The translations under genes were made by a program, and so were the position numbers. Source: Burkholderiales bacterium (GTDB lineage: Bacteria > Pseudomonadota > Gammaproteobacteria > Burkholderiales > Usitatibacteraceae). From it: 50,116 bases of DNA. This document shows, piece by piece, positions 18,533 to 29,200 of the stretch. The stretch spans positions 1-50,116 of the forward strand of contig JANYGV010000168.1 in assembly GCA_025359285.1 (NCBI GenBank), given 5' to 3'. Positions within the stretch are counted from its first letter, which is position 1; every line of letters starts with the position of its first letter. Under the pieces are notes generated by a model. The model made no database searches. It was not told the origin of the DNA and saw nothing but the letters and a program-made list of their open reading frames with translations.

Positions 18533-18560
18533 TTGCAAATTGTTTTTGACATTGTATCTT
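18533..18560 (+). promoter_or_regulatory. Possible sigma-70 promoter for rubredoxin
   Basis: TTGCAA (18533-18538), a 16-base spacer and TATCTT (18555-18560) form a fair -35/-10 pair about 50 bases before the rubredoxin ATG. An overlapping TTGACA at 18546-18551 lacks a good -10. This is sequence resemblance only. Confidence 0.3.
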
Positions 18561-18608
18561 CAACGCTTCAGTTGTACGGCACTCACCTCCTCGCCAGGAC
18601 ACTACCAA

Positions 18609-18815
18609 ATGACGCAATCTGCACAAATCGATGACCCGAGCTCAAAACCCGACAAAACTTGGATGTGCTTGGTCTGCGGCTGGATTTACGACGAGTCAGT
18701 TGGCTCGCCCGACGACGATATTGCTCCCGGCACTCGGTGGGAGGATGTTCCGATCAGCTGGAGCTGCCCCGAATGCGGCGCACGCAAAGAAGATTTTGAA
18801 ATGGTTGAGATTTAG
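18609..18815 (+). CDS. Rubredoxin
   Basis: A 68-residue one-iron electron carrier. The four iron-binding cysteines are Cys20 and Cys23 (CLVCG) and Cys53 and Cys56 (CPECG), with the family core [23 protein letters not shown] and DFEMVE. I chose ATG 18609, which leaves a short 18-residue N-terminal segment before the core; longer in-frame upstream sequence is not rubredoxin-like. It sits between thiD (divergent) and pilG, the usual betaproteobacterial context. Its redox partner is not encoded in this window. Confidence 0.95.
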   Translation: MTQSAQIDDPSSKPDKTWMCLVCGWIYDESVGSPDDDIAPGTRWEDVPISWSCPECGARKEDFEMVEI

Positions 18816-19104
18816 CGGCTCTCGGAACGTTTTAAAATACGTGATCGGATGAAATAGTCGCGGATGCATATTGCGTAAGTGGTCCATAAGATAAAAAATT
18901 GTGAAATTGCTTGATGTTTGTGCGCTTTCCTATTGTTTCGAAAGAAAAAACACGTTACTGTAGTGACCAACAGAGCGTCAAAGAAGTCGGTAATGGCATT
19001 TACGTACGCAGCTGCGTAAATTCGACCCCAATGAAATGCTGGGTGTTTATGAATCAAAAAGACCGGAAAATAAACAACGACGACTCGAAAATTTAGGGAA
19101 CGGT

Positions 19105-19521
19105 GTGGCTGAAACAAAGGCTTTGTCAGGTGTGAGAGTAATGGTAATCGACGATTCGAATACGATTCGTCGATCAGCCGAGATTTTTCTGATGCAAGCA
19201 GGTTGCCAAGTAATTCTTGCAGACAACGGCTTTGATGCACTCGCCAAAATTGCCGATCATCAACCTGACTTGATTTTTGTGGACATCATGATGCCGCGGT
19301 TGGATGGATACCAGACGTGTGCGTTGATAAAAAAAAATGCCAAGCATCGTTTAACGCCCGTCATTATGTTGTCGAGTAAAGATTCGCTTTTTGACCGTGC
19401 ACGCGGGCGAATGGTTGGGTCTGACGAGTACTTAACCAAGCCTTTCTCGAAAGACAGTTTATTAAAGACCGTGGAAACGCATTTGGCCCTCAAAAAAGCG
19501 GCGCAAGATGCAAAATCGTAG
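19105..19521 (+). CDS. pilG: Twitching motility response regulator PilG
   Basis: PilG is a single-domain CheY-like regulator phosphorylated by ChpA; in Pseudomonas it promotes pilus extension. I set the start at GTG 19105: AGGGAA lies at 19094-19099 and the resulting 138 residues match PilG length, whereas the longer in-frame version (from 19036) adds 23 residues unlike the family. Acidic-pocket Asp16/Asp17 (MVIDDSNTIRR), phospho-acceptor Asp60 (IFVDIMMPRLDGYQTCALIK) and the Lys of YLTKPFSK are all present. The FVDIMMPRLDGYQTC stretch is close to what I recall of Pseudomonas PilG. First gene of the pilGHIJ-chpA cluster; 289 bases separate it from rubredoxin, with nothing else recognised there. 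Confidence 0.94.
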   Translation: MAETKALSGVRVMVIDDSNTIRRSAEIFLMQAGCQVILADNGFDALAKIADHQPDLIFVDIMMPRLDGYQTCALIKKNAKHRLTPVIMLSSKDSLFDRARGRMVGSDEYLTKPFSKDSLLKTVETHLALKKAAQDAKS

Positions 19522-19742
19522 GCGCTGCATTGACCACTCTCCATCGCGGGATATTGAATAAGCAGCATCGTATTTGTTGCTGTATTTTCAAATTTTGAAT
19601 TCCGCCGCATTGGCAAATTCATCAAGGCTGTTTTTATTAAAACTGTTTTCATCAATGCCGTTCGTCGGATGATGCCGCTTCAAAAAGCTGTGCCAGCCAC
19701 ATCGCGTTAACATTTGATTCACAGAAAATATTGGAGCAAGCC

Positions 19743-20108
19743 ATGGCAGTAAAAAAAATCCTGATCGTTGATGACTCCCCCACTGAACGCGCGTTTCTCG
19801 AAGCGTTGCTAACCAAGGCAGGTTATTCCACAGTGCTCGCGACGAGCGGCGAAGAGGGCGTCGAGAAGGCCAAAGCGGAACTTCCTGACCTGATTTTGAT
19901 GGATGTTGTCATGCCCGGGCTCAATGGCTTTCAGGCCACTCGTGCGATATTCAGAGAAGAAACGACGAAGCACATACCTGTTTTCATCTGTACGACCAAA
20001 GACCAGGAAACAGACAAAATTTGGGGCATGCGGCAGGGAGCCAAAGACTACTTGGTAAAACCGGTTACTGGCGACGATCTGATCGCAAAGATCAAGGCCC
20101 TGGGTTAA
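19743..20108 (+). CDS. pilH: Twitching motility response regulator PilH
   Basis: PilH is the second single-domain receiver of the Chp system; in Pseudomonas it acts as a phosphate sink or promotes retraction. The 121-residue protein starts at ATG 19743, preceded by a GGAG box, and matches the known PilH length. It has Asp10/Asp11 (ILIVDDSPTERAFLE), phospho-acceptor Asp54 (LILMDVVMPGLNGFQATR) and the Lys of DYLVKPV. CTTKDQETDKIWGMRQGA is a PilH-type alpha-4 region. It is separated from pilG by 221 bases and lies 10 bases before pilI. Confidence 0.95.
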   Translation: MAVKKILIVDDSPTERAFLEALLTKAGYSTVLATSGEEGVEKAKAELPDLILMDVVMPGLNGFQATRAIFREETTKHIPVFICTTKDQETDKIWGMRQGAKDYLVKPVTGDDLIAKIKALG

Positions 20109-20118
20109 GACTGCCGCT

Positions 20119-20652
20119 ATGGCTCGCAAAACCAGTCTCCGTGAATTTCAGCAAAAGTTTGCCGAACGTCTTCGTGACTTGTCGTCGCGTAAAACAGTGG
20201 CGTCCAAACTTGGGTTTCAGGTGGGCGCTGATAATTGGCTGGTGAGTCTTTCAGACGTTTCTGAAGTAATCCCGGTGCCCGGCTTTTTTCAGGTACCGCA
20301 GACGGAGGCGTGGTTCCGCGGTGTATCCAACGTTCGCGGAAAGTTATATAGCACGATCGATTTCTCCGCGTTCCAAGGTGGCGAGGCAATTGTCGCGAAC
20401 ACCGAGCGGCGGGTTGTGTTGGTGCACGAAAAAATTATTGAAGGTTCCGGGCTGCTGGTAAGCAAAATGCTTGGACTCCGTAATCCAGAAATATTCACGC
20501 AAATCAGCGAGCGTGACGCATTAAAGCCGTGGATTAAAGCGCGGTTTCATGATCAAAACAACGCCGCTTGGCTTGAACTTGATCTCGAAGCGCTGGCACG
20601 TGAAACACGTTTTCTTGAAGTTGGTCTCAGTGGCGCACTAGCGACCGCATAG
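20119..20652 (+). CDS. pilI: CheW-like adaptor PilI
   Basis: PilI couples the chemoreceptor PilJ to the kinase ChpA. The 177-residue protein is a single CheW domain. It begins MARKTSLREFQQKF, with the conserved core GFQVGADNWLVSLSDVSEVI, PVPGFFQVPQTEAWFRGVSN, VRGKLYSTIDFSAF and RRVVLVHEKI. It has no membrane segment. The short gaps to pilH (10 bases) and pilJ (37 bases) support one transcript. Confidence 0.94.
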   Translation: MARKTSLREFQQKFAERLRDLSSRKTVASKLGFQVGADNWLVSLSDVSEVIPVPGFFQVPQTEAWFRGVSNVRGKLYSTIDFSAFQGGEAIVANTERRVVLVHEKIIEGSGLLVSKMLGLRNPEIFTQISERDALKPWIKARFHDQNNAAWLELDLEALARETRFLEVGLSGALATA

Positions 20653-20689
20653 CGGCGCATCGAAAAGCAACTAGTACTGGAGAAGTCCC

Positions 20690-23089
20690 ATGGCCCTCAA
20701 ATTACCCATTCCCGGCAGCCTGAATAAAGCCGAAAACTCTGCTGATAATCCAGCGGCTAGTATAAAAGCGGGCGCAAAGCCAGCGGGTACGCCGCCACCG
20801 CCTGCTAAAAAAGCACCTGCCAAGGCGGAGGCCAAACCAGCTAAAAAAGCTGGAGGGGGTTTCAGTTTATTTGGCTTCGGCAAGAAAAAAATGACAACGC
20901 CCAAAGCGCCAAATCCGCTCGCTAGCGCACAAACAACGTCACAAACCACGCTGCAGGGCCCCGCCACCAATTCCGGGTTTAATGCTGCTGCCAATAAAAC
21001 GCAGAAAATTGCCGCCGCGGTCGCGGCAACCAAGGTAACCAAGCCTAAAAAGGTCACAACGGGGGTTTTCAAGTTGCCCATTATTGGCGAAAAGCCACTG
21101 GTCAACCAACTCGTGATTCTGCTGATTATTGCAGCCATTTTCGTGCTCTCCGCGATTGGCGCCACCGTTTATTATCAAATCAAGAAGGATCAGGCTTCGA
21201 CCTTCACCAACATTACTTCGCAGCTGCAGTTTCACACCCAGCGCTTAGCAAAATCGGGGGGCTTAGCTGCACGCGGTGACCCCAAGGCGTTTCAACAGCT
21301 CCAAGACAGCCGTGATGAATTTCAGCGCTATCTTGATCTTTTGAACACTGGCGGTGATGCATTCTCCACGACGGTTCCGTCAGCTCGTGTTTCAGAAGAG
21401 CTCACTTCAAGGCTGGAAGAATTAACCAAGCGATTCCAGGACTCACATAATGCGGCTACCTCGATTCTTGCCGCCATGACTGACTTGACCGATTTGTCCC
21501 GCAACATCGCACAGGTGCGCTCGGGCGCAGAAGAGTTGGCGGCGCTTTCTCAGGACTTAACAGGCTTGATGCAGCAATCAAACGCCCCTCCCGCACAAAT
21601 TTTGAAGGTCAACCGGCTGACGTTTTATGCCGAGCGGCTGGGCCGAGGTTCTGCTGAGATTTTGGGCTCGGATGTGATTGATCCCGAAGTGCCATTTCTG
21701 ATGGGTAAAGACACGAACGATTTCCGCGAGCTTATTAAAGCGCTGGAATCGGGTTCTGATGCGCTTGGTATTAATGCGCTTCGTGACGGCGATACCAAAG
21801 CGCGCGTGGCTAAATTGCGCGAGCAATTTGCGTCATTTGAGCAAAACATACAGCCTATTCTGGGTAACGTTCAGAAGCTGGTATCCGCGCGGCAATCTGG
21901 ACGCGCCCTGCAAGAGGGATCGGAGCAATTGCTGGGCAACGTTGAACAGCTACAGGGCGCTTTGGCGGTAGAGAAAAACAATTTCCCGCTACTGCTGGCG
22001 CTGTTGTTTGGTTTGCTGGCACTGGCCACATTGAGCTTGTTAGCAGTGGTTTTCCTGAGCGATGCACGTCGTCGTGCCGCGGAGTCTGAGGCGGAAAACA
22101 AGCGAAATCAGGAGGCTATTTTGCGGCTTCTGAACGAGATGGGTGATCTTGCTGACGGTGACTTGACGATTCGCGCGAAGGTAACCGAAGACATCACAGG
22201 TGCGATTGCAGACTCGATGAATTACACCATTGACGAATTGCGCACCTTGGTAACAGGCGTAAATAATGCGTCAAATTCGGTGTCAGTGCGGTCACAGCAA
22301 GCGCAGGCGGTTTCGGTTCAGTTGCTTGACGCCGCAGAAAAACAGTCAAAGGAAATTCAAAACACCACGCAGGACGTGCTGCGTGTGGCTGAAACCCTCA
22401 CGCTGGTGTCGGCTTCTGCCGAAGAGTCTTCACAGGTCGCTATGCGCTCATTGGCGGCGGCGGACAAAGGCCGCATGGCGGTGCAAAACTCCATTACTGG
22501 CATGAACGATATTCGTGAACAGATTCAGGAGACCTCGAAACGGATCAAGCGTCTTGGTGAGAGCTCACAAGAAATTGGCGAAATCGTGGAATTGATTTCA
22601 GACATTACCGAACAAACGAACGTATTGGCGCTAAATGCCGCCATTCAGGCAGCATCTGCCGGTGAAGCGGGCCGGGGTTTCTCGGTGGTTGCGGAAGAGG
22701 TTCAGCGACTAGCGGAGCGTTCTGGCGAAGCAACCAAGCAGATCGGGGCGATTGTAAAAACTATTCAGGCCGATACTCAAGATGCTGTTGCGGCTATGGA
22801 GAAGTCGACAACCGGTGTGGTTGAAGGTGCCAAGCTGTCAGACGCTGCTGGACAAGCCTTGAGCGAAATTGACTTGGTGACAAAAAATCTTGCTGGCCTT
22901 ATTCAGAAGATTTCTGATGATGCCCAAGCTCAGGCGACTTCTGCCAATAAAGTTGCGCGGAACATGCAGGACATCCTGGAAATTAACCGTCAGACATCCG
23001 TGGGTACGCAACAAACGGCCACCTCGATTAAAGATTTGGCTGACGTGGCGTCTGATTTGAAGGCTTCCGTTTCGGGCTTCAAGCTATAA
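20690..23089 (+). CDS. pilJ: Methyl-accepting chemotaxis protein PilJ
   Basis: PilJ is the receptor of the twitching chemosensory array. The 799-residue protein has a long cytoplasmic N-terminus (1-135) rich in Pro, Ala and Lys, a membrane helix (about 141-162), a helical periplasmic region with PilJ-type modules (about 165-425), a second helix (about 430-455), a HAMP-like region, and a cytoplasmic signalling domain. The hairpin tip (about 638-676) contains the conserved EQTNVLALNAAIQAASAGEA. It is longer than Pseudomonas PilJ (682 residues as I recall), mostly because of the N-terminal extension. A good GGAG box precedes ATG 20690. Confidence 0.94.
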   Translation: MALKLPIPGSLNKAENSADNPAASIKAGAKPAGTPPPPAKKAPAKAEAKPAKKAGGGFSLFGFGKKKMTTPKAPNPLASAQTTSQTTLQGPATNSGFNAAANKTQKIAAAVAATKVTKPKKVTTGVFKLPIIGEKPLVNQLVILLIIAAIFVLSAIGATVYYQIKKDQASTFTNITSQLQFHTQRLAKSGGLAARGDPKAFQQLQDSRDEFQRYLDLLNTGGDAFSTTVPSARVSEELTSRLEELTKRFQDSHNAATSILAAMTDLTDLSRNIAQVRSGAEELAALSQDLTGLMQQSNAPPAQILKVNRLTFYAERLGRGSAEILGSDVIDPEVPFLMGKDTNDFRELIKALESGSDALGINALRDGDTKARVAKLREQFASFEQNIQPILGNVQKLVSARQSGRALQEGSEQLLGNVEQLQGALAVEKNNFPLLLALLFGLLALATLSLLAVVFLSDARRRAAESEAENKRNQEAILRLLNEMGDLADGDLTIRAKVTEDITGAIADSMNYTIDELRTLVTGVNNASNSVSVRSQQAQAVSVQLLDAAEKQSKEIQNTTQDVLRVAETLTLVSASAEESSQVAMRSLAAADKGRMAVQNSITGMNDIREQIQETSKRIKRLGESSQEIGEIVELISDITEQTNVLALNAAIQAASAGEAGRGFSVVAEEVQRLAERSGEATKQIGAIVKTIQADTQDAVAAMEKSTTGVVEGAKLSDAAGQALSEIDLVTKNLAGLIQKISDDAQAQATSANKVARNMQDILEINRQTSVGTQQTATSIKDLADVASDLKASVSGFKL

Positions 23090-23208
23090 CGTTACGAAAG
23101 TTGGCTTTCATACTAAATATGGCGCGTCCTCACCAACGCCCCAACATGCGCTGTTTTTGCAACCGAACTCTGGCCGACTGATCAGATAAGACTCTAGACC
23201 CAAATATA

Positions 23209-26200
23209 ATGTCCTCTAATCCAAAAGCCAGCTTCGATGTTGGCCCCCTTTCATGGGTCAAGACCGAGATTGAGCACTCATTGTTCGAGGCTCGCTCGCA
23301 CCTTGACGCGCTCGCGGCAGAGCCGGGGGATGTGAAATCGATCAAATATATCGCGACGCACTTACACCAAGTTACTGGCGCACTATCGATGGTCGCGCTC
23401 GGTGCAGCCACGAGATTCAACGAAGAAATCGAAAAGCTGGTCAGCACTTTTGAAAATTTGGACGCACGTGGCGAGACGGCGACCCGTATCGCCGTCGTGA
23501 AAAGCGCCACCGCCAGCCTGTCTGCATATCTCGATAATCTGATGGCTGGTGAGACCGACCGACCCATGATGTTGGCGGCCGCTTATTTGGCAGTGAATAA
23601 AGCCCGTGGGGCGACTGATGCCTCCGAGAGCGACTTATTTTCGCCGGATTTGTCGGTCGCAATTCCCATGCCCGACGACACAATTGCATTGCCGAAATCG
23701 GACGCACTGATAGCCGCGATAAAACATCGACGCAGCATGTATCAAACCGGGTTACTCAAACTACTTCGTGACAAAGATTTGTTGGGTGGTGCCCGCGAAA
23801 TGCGAAACGCAACACTGGCGATTGAAGCGCTCCAGGTCACATCGCCTACTCGCTCGTTCTGGTTCACTGCCAGCGGATTTTTTGACGCAATGGCGAGCGA
23901 TCCCGCCGATGCAGGCACACTTGCGGTACAGCTATTTGGCAAAATTGATCAGCAAATCAAGCTGTTGATCGAAGGCATACAAAAAGTACCCGAAAAATTA
24001 TTCCGTGATTTGCTATTGGTGATTGGCAAGTCAAAAGCTCAAACTGAACGATTGAATAGAATCCGTGAGCTGTATCGTCTGGATGAACTTCTGGCGATGC
24101 CAGATGCGGGTCGCGACACCGCCCTGGATGATCAACTAAAAACCGTTTTGCGCGCGATGCGTGAACGGCTGCAAACGCTAAAAGATCATTGGCTAAAATT
24201 TACCACGGGTAATCGACCCGCGTTAGAGCCCTTTGGCATCGACAGCGAGGCATTGGCGCGGGAATCTTTGCAACAGTCGAATAAAGATCTTTCAAAGCTA
24301 TTGCAGGTACTCGCCGAGGCGGGCGCACATTTGCGTAAATCCGCTACTGCCCTGACAGAGCCACAGGGCCTGGAAGTGGCGACTGCGCTTTTGTTTGCCG
24401 AATCATCGCTTGAAAATTATTTCCGCCTCTCTACAGATTTCGCGCAGCAAGTCGCGAGCGTCACTGAACGGGTGAAGGGGGCCATGGCGGGTGCAGTACT
24501 GCCGACACTCGACCCATCCGTTAATCCGCTGATGGATGACATCACCAAGCGAGCGCAAGAGCGGATGTTGATGTTCCAGGTCGGCCAAGAGGTCCAGGTA
24601 AACCTCACCACCATCGAAACCGCGCTGGATAATTATTTCCGTGATCCGTCTCGGACAGGCGAATTGTCGCCATTGCTGCCGTTGTTTTCGCAGGTACAAG
24701 GCGCGCTGTCAATTTTGGAATTGGACGAAGCAGCCGGCCTTAATCAAATGTTACGAGATCGCGTATCGCAATTTGCATCCGGGGCGATGAAAGGCGTGGG
24801 CGATGATGCCGAGAATTTGGCTGAAGGTATTTCTGCGCTTGGGCTTTACGTTACTGCGCTTCAGCAGGGAGCAGCGTCACCAAGAAATATATTGATGCCT
24901 GCTTTAGTTCGTTTTGGTCTTGCTACCAAGCCGGTTGAGGCCGAGCAAAGCATGGTTAAGTCGCCCGTCACGGCGGGTGACGTTGACGTAGCCAAGCAAA
25001 AAGTACAAGCGCTATACGAGGATTGGAAACAGCAGCCTGAAGCGACTGCAACACGCGATCAACTGCGTGATGCTGTTAAAGAGTTGAAGCAAGAAGCTGA
25101 GTTGATTGCGGATACAAAATCAGCCAAATCCAGCGACGAAGCATTGAAAGCAATCGACGGTACGTTTGACCCGATGAACGCCGGCATGAGTGCCGCCTTG
25201 CAGGATATTGCACCGCAGAAACCTACTGAAACACCGGCACCGCAAACCGTACAGTTGATTGATGCACCTTCATCAGAAGTCGATCAAGAATTACTGGAAA
25301 TTTTCCTGGAAGAGGCGACTGAAGTCGTCGAAACTATTCGCCAGAATCTTGACATTTTGCGAGCTAGTCCGCACGAAAAAGAATCGCTAACCACGATCCG
25401 GCGCGGCTACCACACACTCAAAGGCTCCGGGCGCATGGTTGGCCTAAATGATCTTGGTGAGGTAGCGTGGAATTGTGAACAGGCTTTGAACAAATGGCTA
25501 AAAGACGAAAAGCCCGCGTCGCCAAGCCTCATGCATTTCATCGATCATACGTCGACGGCCTTTAGCGGTTGGGTTGCGACTTTGCAGCAAACGGGTGTAG
25601 CCGTGATCGATGGTGCTGAAATAGCGCGCTTGGCTGATCTGATCAAAAACGACAAAGAAATTCAGCTGCCTTCGTCAGCGCCATTATCACCAGATTCATT
25701 AACATCAACGCCTAACCTGGCGGCGCCATTAGCAAAGTCTGATTTGCCGGTCGCAGGCGTTGTCGAGCGCACTTTTGAAGCTTTCGATTTACCGTCGCTT
25801 GATCTGGACAAGCCGTTTGAACTGCCACCGCTCCAACAAATTGAGGTGCCACCTGCTGAGCCGTTATCGGTTGATTTGCCTTTAGCGGCAAAGGCGACTG
25901 AGGCAGGGGTGCCCGCCCAGCCGGTTGAATTCAGCGCTTTGGTATCGCACTTGGCGTTGGATTTGATACCGCCGGCATTGCCAACACATCTTGCTGCACC
26001 GTCGCTAGAGAGCGTGACCAACGACAGCGACGACAGCGGGCTCGTTTTTGCCAGCCCACCTGAAATTCGTATTGGCTCGGTATCGATACCGGCTCCTTTC
26101 TTCGACATTTATATTGAAGAAGCGAAGGCGCATATCGCCACACTAGAGAATGAAATGTTCTCGCTCGAATCGAATGGAATGCGCCCGGTTTCGCATGAAT

Positions 26201-29200
26201 TCATGCGCGCCGCACACACCCTCACCAGCTCGTCTCGCACCACCGGCTTCATGATGATTGCTGATGTCGCGCATGCGCTCGAAAAATGGCTGCAGGACGC
26301 CATTGACGTGCCACCATCATGGACACCGCGTCGCTTATCAGTCACCAGCCAGAGTGTTGAGGCTCTCGCGACGATGGTTCGTGGGTTGGTAAGCCACGAC
26401 GCGCCAACGCCGCGCCCCGACCTCGAACAGGAATTAAAAGATTTGCGTACCGAGTTTGCAGATGCGCGCAAAATTGGTGAGGGCACTAATCTATCAGCGC
26501 CGCTAAAAGTAACCCAGCGCTTATTGATTATTCCTGAGATAGAGGCAGAACTGCCGGGCCCGCTGCCGCCGATGCCTTCTGAAGCCAGCCATACACCGGC
26601 ACTTATCGCACAAAACTTGCAGGCTATTGCAGACCCGGTTATAGAGCCAAGTCTCAAACCGGATGTGGCATTTGTGCCACCGAATCGTGTGGAGAGTGAC
26701 TACACCAATGATTTTGATTTCTTCGACGACCCTGTATCAACTCCTGCCGATGCAACAGCAGAGTTGCCGCCGCCAGTCCCAGTCGAACCCACGGAGTCAA
26801 TTGAAGCTGACCATGTTCCTGCATTCTTTGACTCGGCATACACCGCTGAAATAACGCCATTAGTCGAATTGCAAGTAGGGGAAGCGCCTGTTGCAGAAGC
26901 AGCGCTAGAGCCGACAACAGAAGCAATAGGTGCCCCTGATAGCAATCCTGTTTACGCCGCAGAACCTGCGGTTGCCGACACCGCAAAAATCGAGTCTGAT
27001 ATTGCAGCAAGTGAAAAGCCACCTGCAATCGACACACCCATATTTGATTCCTCAGTGTGGCTGAACGTCGCGAGTGGAGCGGCAGCGATGACAGGATTGG
27101 CTGCGCTTGGTGCAGATGCCATCGCGCATACGCCAAGCCCGCTACCAATAACCGATACGGTTATCGCGGCGGTCGCAGCCACCCAATCACCACAATTTGA
27201 ATCCGGCAAGGATCGTCGAACAGTTCAGGACGATATCGATCCCGATTTGCTGCCAATTTTCCTCGAAGAAGCGCAGGAAATCGTGCCGCAGGTGGGTGAT
27301 GCGCTCCGTCGCTGGCGCGCTTCGCCTGTCAATCATGCACCGGTGACTGAGCTTGCCCGCCACTTGCATACGCTAAAAGGTTCTGCGCGCATGGCCGGTT
27401 TGATGCGCTTGGGCGAACTTGCGCACGTGATGGAAACCGATATTATCGAGATGGAAGCAGAAGCTGTTCCTGCGACGGCCAAGTTCGACAGAATTGATGA
27501 AGGTCTGGATCGTTTTAATGCAGCGCTGGATCGCATTGCAAAAGGTGAGCTTGCTGCCCCGATCGAAATTCCGATGGTGGCCGATGTATCCAGCCAGCTT
27601 CCGGCACCGTTGGCTAAGTTGGCTGCTGCGCGCGCCGAAATTGTAGCCGAAGGCGAAAAACTTGAAGGTCGTGAGCGCCAAGCCCTTCTGCGCGTTAACG
27701 CCGACATGATTGATCGCTTCGTTAATGAGGCCGGTGAATTGGCGATTGCACGTTCGCGAATTGACCTTGAAATGATTACTTTCAAGCGCGCGTTGCTCGA
27801 GCTTTCGGAAAACGTTACCCGGATGAAGGTGCAACTGCGCGAGATTGAAATTCAAGCAGAAACACAAATTCAATCGCGCACCAAAGAGCAACAAGAGCTT
27901 GGTGCTGAATTTGATCCGCTGGAGTTCGACCGCTTCTCGCGTATGCAGGAGATTACGCGCTTCCTGGCTGAAAGCTTGAACGACGTGGTGACGTTGCAGC
28001 AATCTCTCAATTCCAATATTGACGAGACGGAGGCTGCGTTGCTGCAGCAGGCACGTTTGAACCGCGATCTGCAACAGGGATTGATGGGCGTGCGGCTGGT
28101 GCCCTTGGGCAATTTGCAGGATCGCTTTTACCGCCTCGTTCGGCAAACAGCAAAAGAACTCGACAAAAAAGCAAATCTTGAGTTTCGCGGTGTACGCGTA
28201 GAGATTGATCGTTCGGTACTCGAAAAAATCACCGGGCCGTTTGAGCACTTGCTGCGTAATGCTGTGTCGCATGGACTCGAAATGCCGCATGAACGAACCG
28301 CGCGAGGTAAATCGGAAATTGGTGAAATCACCATCGATGCACGTCAGGCCGGTAACGAGATTATGTTGACGCTGTCAGACGATGGCGGCGGCTTGAATTT
28401 CACACGAATTCGCGAAAAAGCCATTCGGCAAGGATTGCTGGCCGCGAATGACGAAGTAACAGAAGCACAGCTTACCCAATATATTTTCATGGCTGGTTTT
28501 TCCACCGCAGATGAGGTCACACAGATTTCAGGCCGCGGCGTTGGCATGGACGTAGTGCGCAGCGAGATCGTTTCTCTCGGTGGCCGCATTGATATCAGCT
28601 CCACGCCGGGCCGTGGCACGTCGTTCACGATTGCGTTACCACTCACACTCGCCGTAACTCAAGCGGTGATGGTGGTGGTCAATGAGACCACTTACGCCAT
28701 CCCATCGGTGATGATTGAACAAGTTCAGGAATACAAGGGCAAACGCTACGAGCCTTTGTTGGAACTCAATGAGATCGACTGGAAAGGCAACAAGTACCCG
28801 CTGCGCTCGATGGAAGCCATGCTCGGCGGCAAGCCCACTATCTCAGCGCAACGCAAGGCCGTGGTGATTCTCGCCAAGAGCGGTCAACAACGCGCCGCTG
28901 TGCAGGTGGATGAAATCATCGGTAATCGTGAGATTGTGGTGAAAAACATTGGCCCACAACTTGCCCGCTTGGTCGGTGTGGCCGGTGCCACGGTCATGGG
29001 CTCGGGTCAGGTTATCCTGATTTTGAATCCGGTTCAGCTGGTGTTCCGCGAGGCTGCTACCGTTAAGGTAGAAAAGGTCGACAAGGTTGAGAAAGCCGCG
29101 AACGATATCGCATCATCTGAGTCGATGGGGTTTGCCGTGGAGTCATCGCAGGGAACACCCGAAATCGTGGCGCTCGCCGATGCTCAAATGATGCGGGGGC

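Noticed and set aside
18437-18608. Looking for a TPP riboswitch before thiD
   Set aside because: The CTGAGA and related THI-box motifs with their pairing were not found on the minus strand.
18812-19240. A 142-codon minus-strand frame overlapping the start of pilG
   Set aside because: It overlaps pilG and the rubredoxin 3' end, with no family resemblance and no RBS.
26109-27209. Several long minus-strand frames opposite the ChpA linkers
   Set aside because: They are Ser/Ala/Gly-rich translations of a Pro/Ala/Glu-rich coding strand, with no start or RBS support.
27373-28290. A 305-codon minus-strand open frame inside chpA
   Set aside because: It is antisense to the third Hpt and dimerisation part of ChpA, with no family motifs. 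A by-product of codon bias.
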